Shown here: positions 63,434-64,000 of the stretch, piece after piece
Numbering within the stretch: the stretch's first letter is position 1
Layout of the letters: every line of letters begins with the position of its first letter
Assembly (NCBI RefSeq): GCF_900120295.1
Contig: NZ_LT635468.1
Span: 293,225 to 357,224 of the forward strand
DNA from: Blautia sp. Marseille-P3201T
GTDB taxonomy: Bacteria > Bacillota > Clostridia > Lachnospirales > Lachnospiraceae
Reading direction: 5' to 3'
Length of the DNA stretch: 64,000 nt
Notes under the pieces: generated by a model
Databases searched by the model: none
The model's input: only the letters and a program-made list of their open reading frames with translations
What the model was told of the DNA's origin: nothing
Made by a program: the position numbers and the translations under genes

Positions 63434-64000
63434 GTAAGCGCAAAATATTGCTACGCTGCCCATGAATCACGCTTGCACCAAAATGATAGATGCAAGCGTT
63501 TTACTCTATGTTTAGTTTTGACAGTTCGCTTTCGCAGTCTCGCTCCATGGGGCAAGCTGTTCCAGCTGTTCATCTGACATTTTAGCGTCTGGCCGCTGTG
63601 ATAAGAGGTATGTCAGATATTTGTAGGTATTCAGGTCATTCGCTTTTGCCATCTCAACCATTGTATACACAATAGCGCTAGAGGCAGCTCCTTTCGGACT
63701 GGCACTGAACAGCCAGTTTTTCCGGCCAACAGTGAATGGTCTGATTGCATTCTCGCTAAGATTATTGGATAAACTGCAATGACCGTCTTCCAGATAGGTC
63801 ATCAGGGTGTCTTTCCGATTTTGGGCATAGTTCACCGCTTTCGCCAAACGGGTTCCCTTATTTGGACGCTGTTGATCCAGCCAATTCCAGAATGCCTCCA
63901 GTATCGGCTTCTCCTTTTCAAGACGGAACTGTTTTCTCTGCTCCGCAGTATGATTTTTTGCTTTTGAGTACCGCTCACAATCAAACAGCTTGGAGCAGAA
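63434..64000 (-). mobile_element. IS66-family element, left end
   Basis: GTAAGCG at 63434 is the conserved tip of IS66 elements, and the transposase gene begins 78 bases inside. A hairpin ACGCTTGCA/TGCAAGCGT (63469-63499) lies between. The other end is outside the window, so target duplication cannot be checked. Confidence 0.75.
63512..64000 (-). CDS. IS66 transposase, C-terminal part (partial)
   Basis: The last 162 codons; the 5' part lies beyond the window. FRLEKEKPILEAFWNWLDQQ, then GHCSLSNNLSENAIRPFTVG and RKNWLFSASPKGAASSAIVY are IS66 TnpC hallmarks; the final catalytic Glu is in NLSENAIRP. It ends EMAKANDLNTYKYLTYLLSQ, the normal IS66 C-terminus. Confidence 0.92.
   Translation of the reverse strand, partial: FCSKLFDCERYSKAKNHTAEQRKQFRLEKEKPILEAFWNWLDQQRPNKGTRLAKAVNYAQNRKDTLMTYLEDGHCSLSNNLSENAIRPFTVGRKNWLFSASPKGAASSAIVYTMVEMAKANDLNTYKYLTYLLSQRPDAKMSDEQLEQLAPWSETAKANCQN

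Overview
The window reads as a chromosomal segment of an AT-rich Gram-positive gut anaerobe, most likely a Lachnospiraceae (Blautia/Mediterraneibacter-like). The grounds are LPXTG pili with a class C sortase, a compact type IV pilus-like operon with a DUF4860 gene, several PAS-GGDEF-EAL proteins, GPH/GH2/GH43 sugar genes and Tn1549-like mobile-element genes (YodL, MobC, relaxase). Genus is inference; no rRNA is present.

Left part (1-26.5 kb), housekeeping-like surface and signalling block. A sortase-pilus locus on the minus strand (fibro-slime tip adhesin, SpaA-type pilin, sortase C cut by the window edge) lies next to a SARP/BTAD activator. The pilus promoter carries two 8-bp direct repeats 11 bp apart just upstream of a -10 box, the layout expected of a SARP operator. 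Then come a broken PAS-GGDEF gene, two small related proteins, a plus-strand type IV pilus-like operon (transglutaminase lipoprotein, PilC, pilin-like proteins, PilT-type ATPase), a DinJ antitoxin pair, and four c-di-GMP genes (two EAL, two GGDEF).

Middle (26.5-37 kb), decayed sugar genes and a repeat-rich accessory island. GH2, GPH-symporter and GH43 genes are all broken. Between them sits a 1.69-kb module (DUF4869 gene plus a P-loop protein) present twice, with three further DUF4869 relics, and an AAA15 ATPase + TOPRIM gene pair resembling split OLD-type defence systems. A 3' half of a tRNA lies between the copies.

Right part (37-64 kb), a mosaic of mobile elements. A mobilizable element has a tyrosine integrase, a four-HTH excisionase-like protein, peptide deformylase, an oriT-like region, MobC, a relaxase and a nucleotide cassette (DUF1599, ThyX-like, dUTPase). 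Next are an ABC exporter module cut by an IS1182/IS5-like element, YodL/DUF4316 proteins of Tn1549-like elements, a trio of overlapping tyrosine recombinases, an AbiF-type (Abi_2, HEPN) gene with its small structured RNA, an IS4-like element with a clean 9-bp target duplication, and a second orphan copy of that RNA. The end is a graveyard of HsdS, ParB, serine recombinase and LacI fragments, a RhuM gene and an IS66 element running off the edge.

The best candidates for little-described biology are the DUF4869/P-loop pair with its repeated copies, the RNA-abiF-RNA arrangement, the AAA15/TOPRIM pair, and the SARP-type operator at a pilus promoter in a Firmicute.
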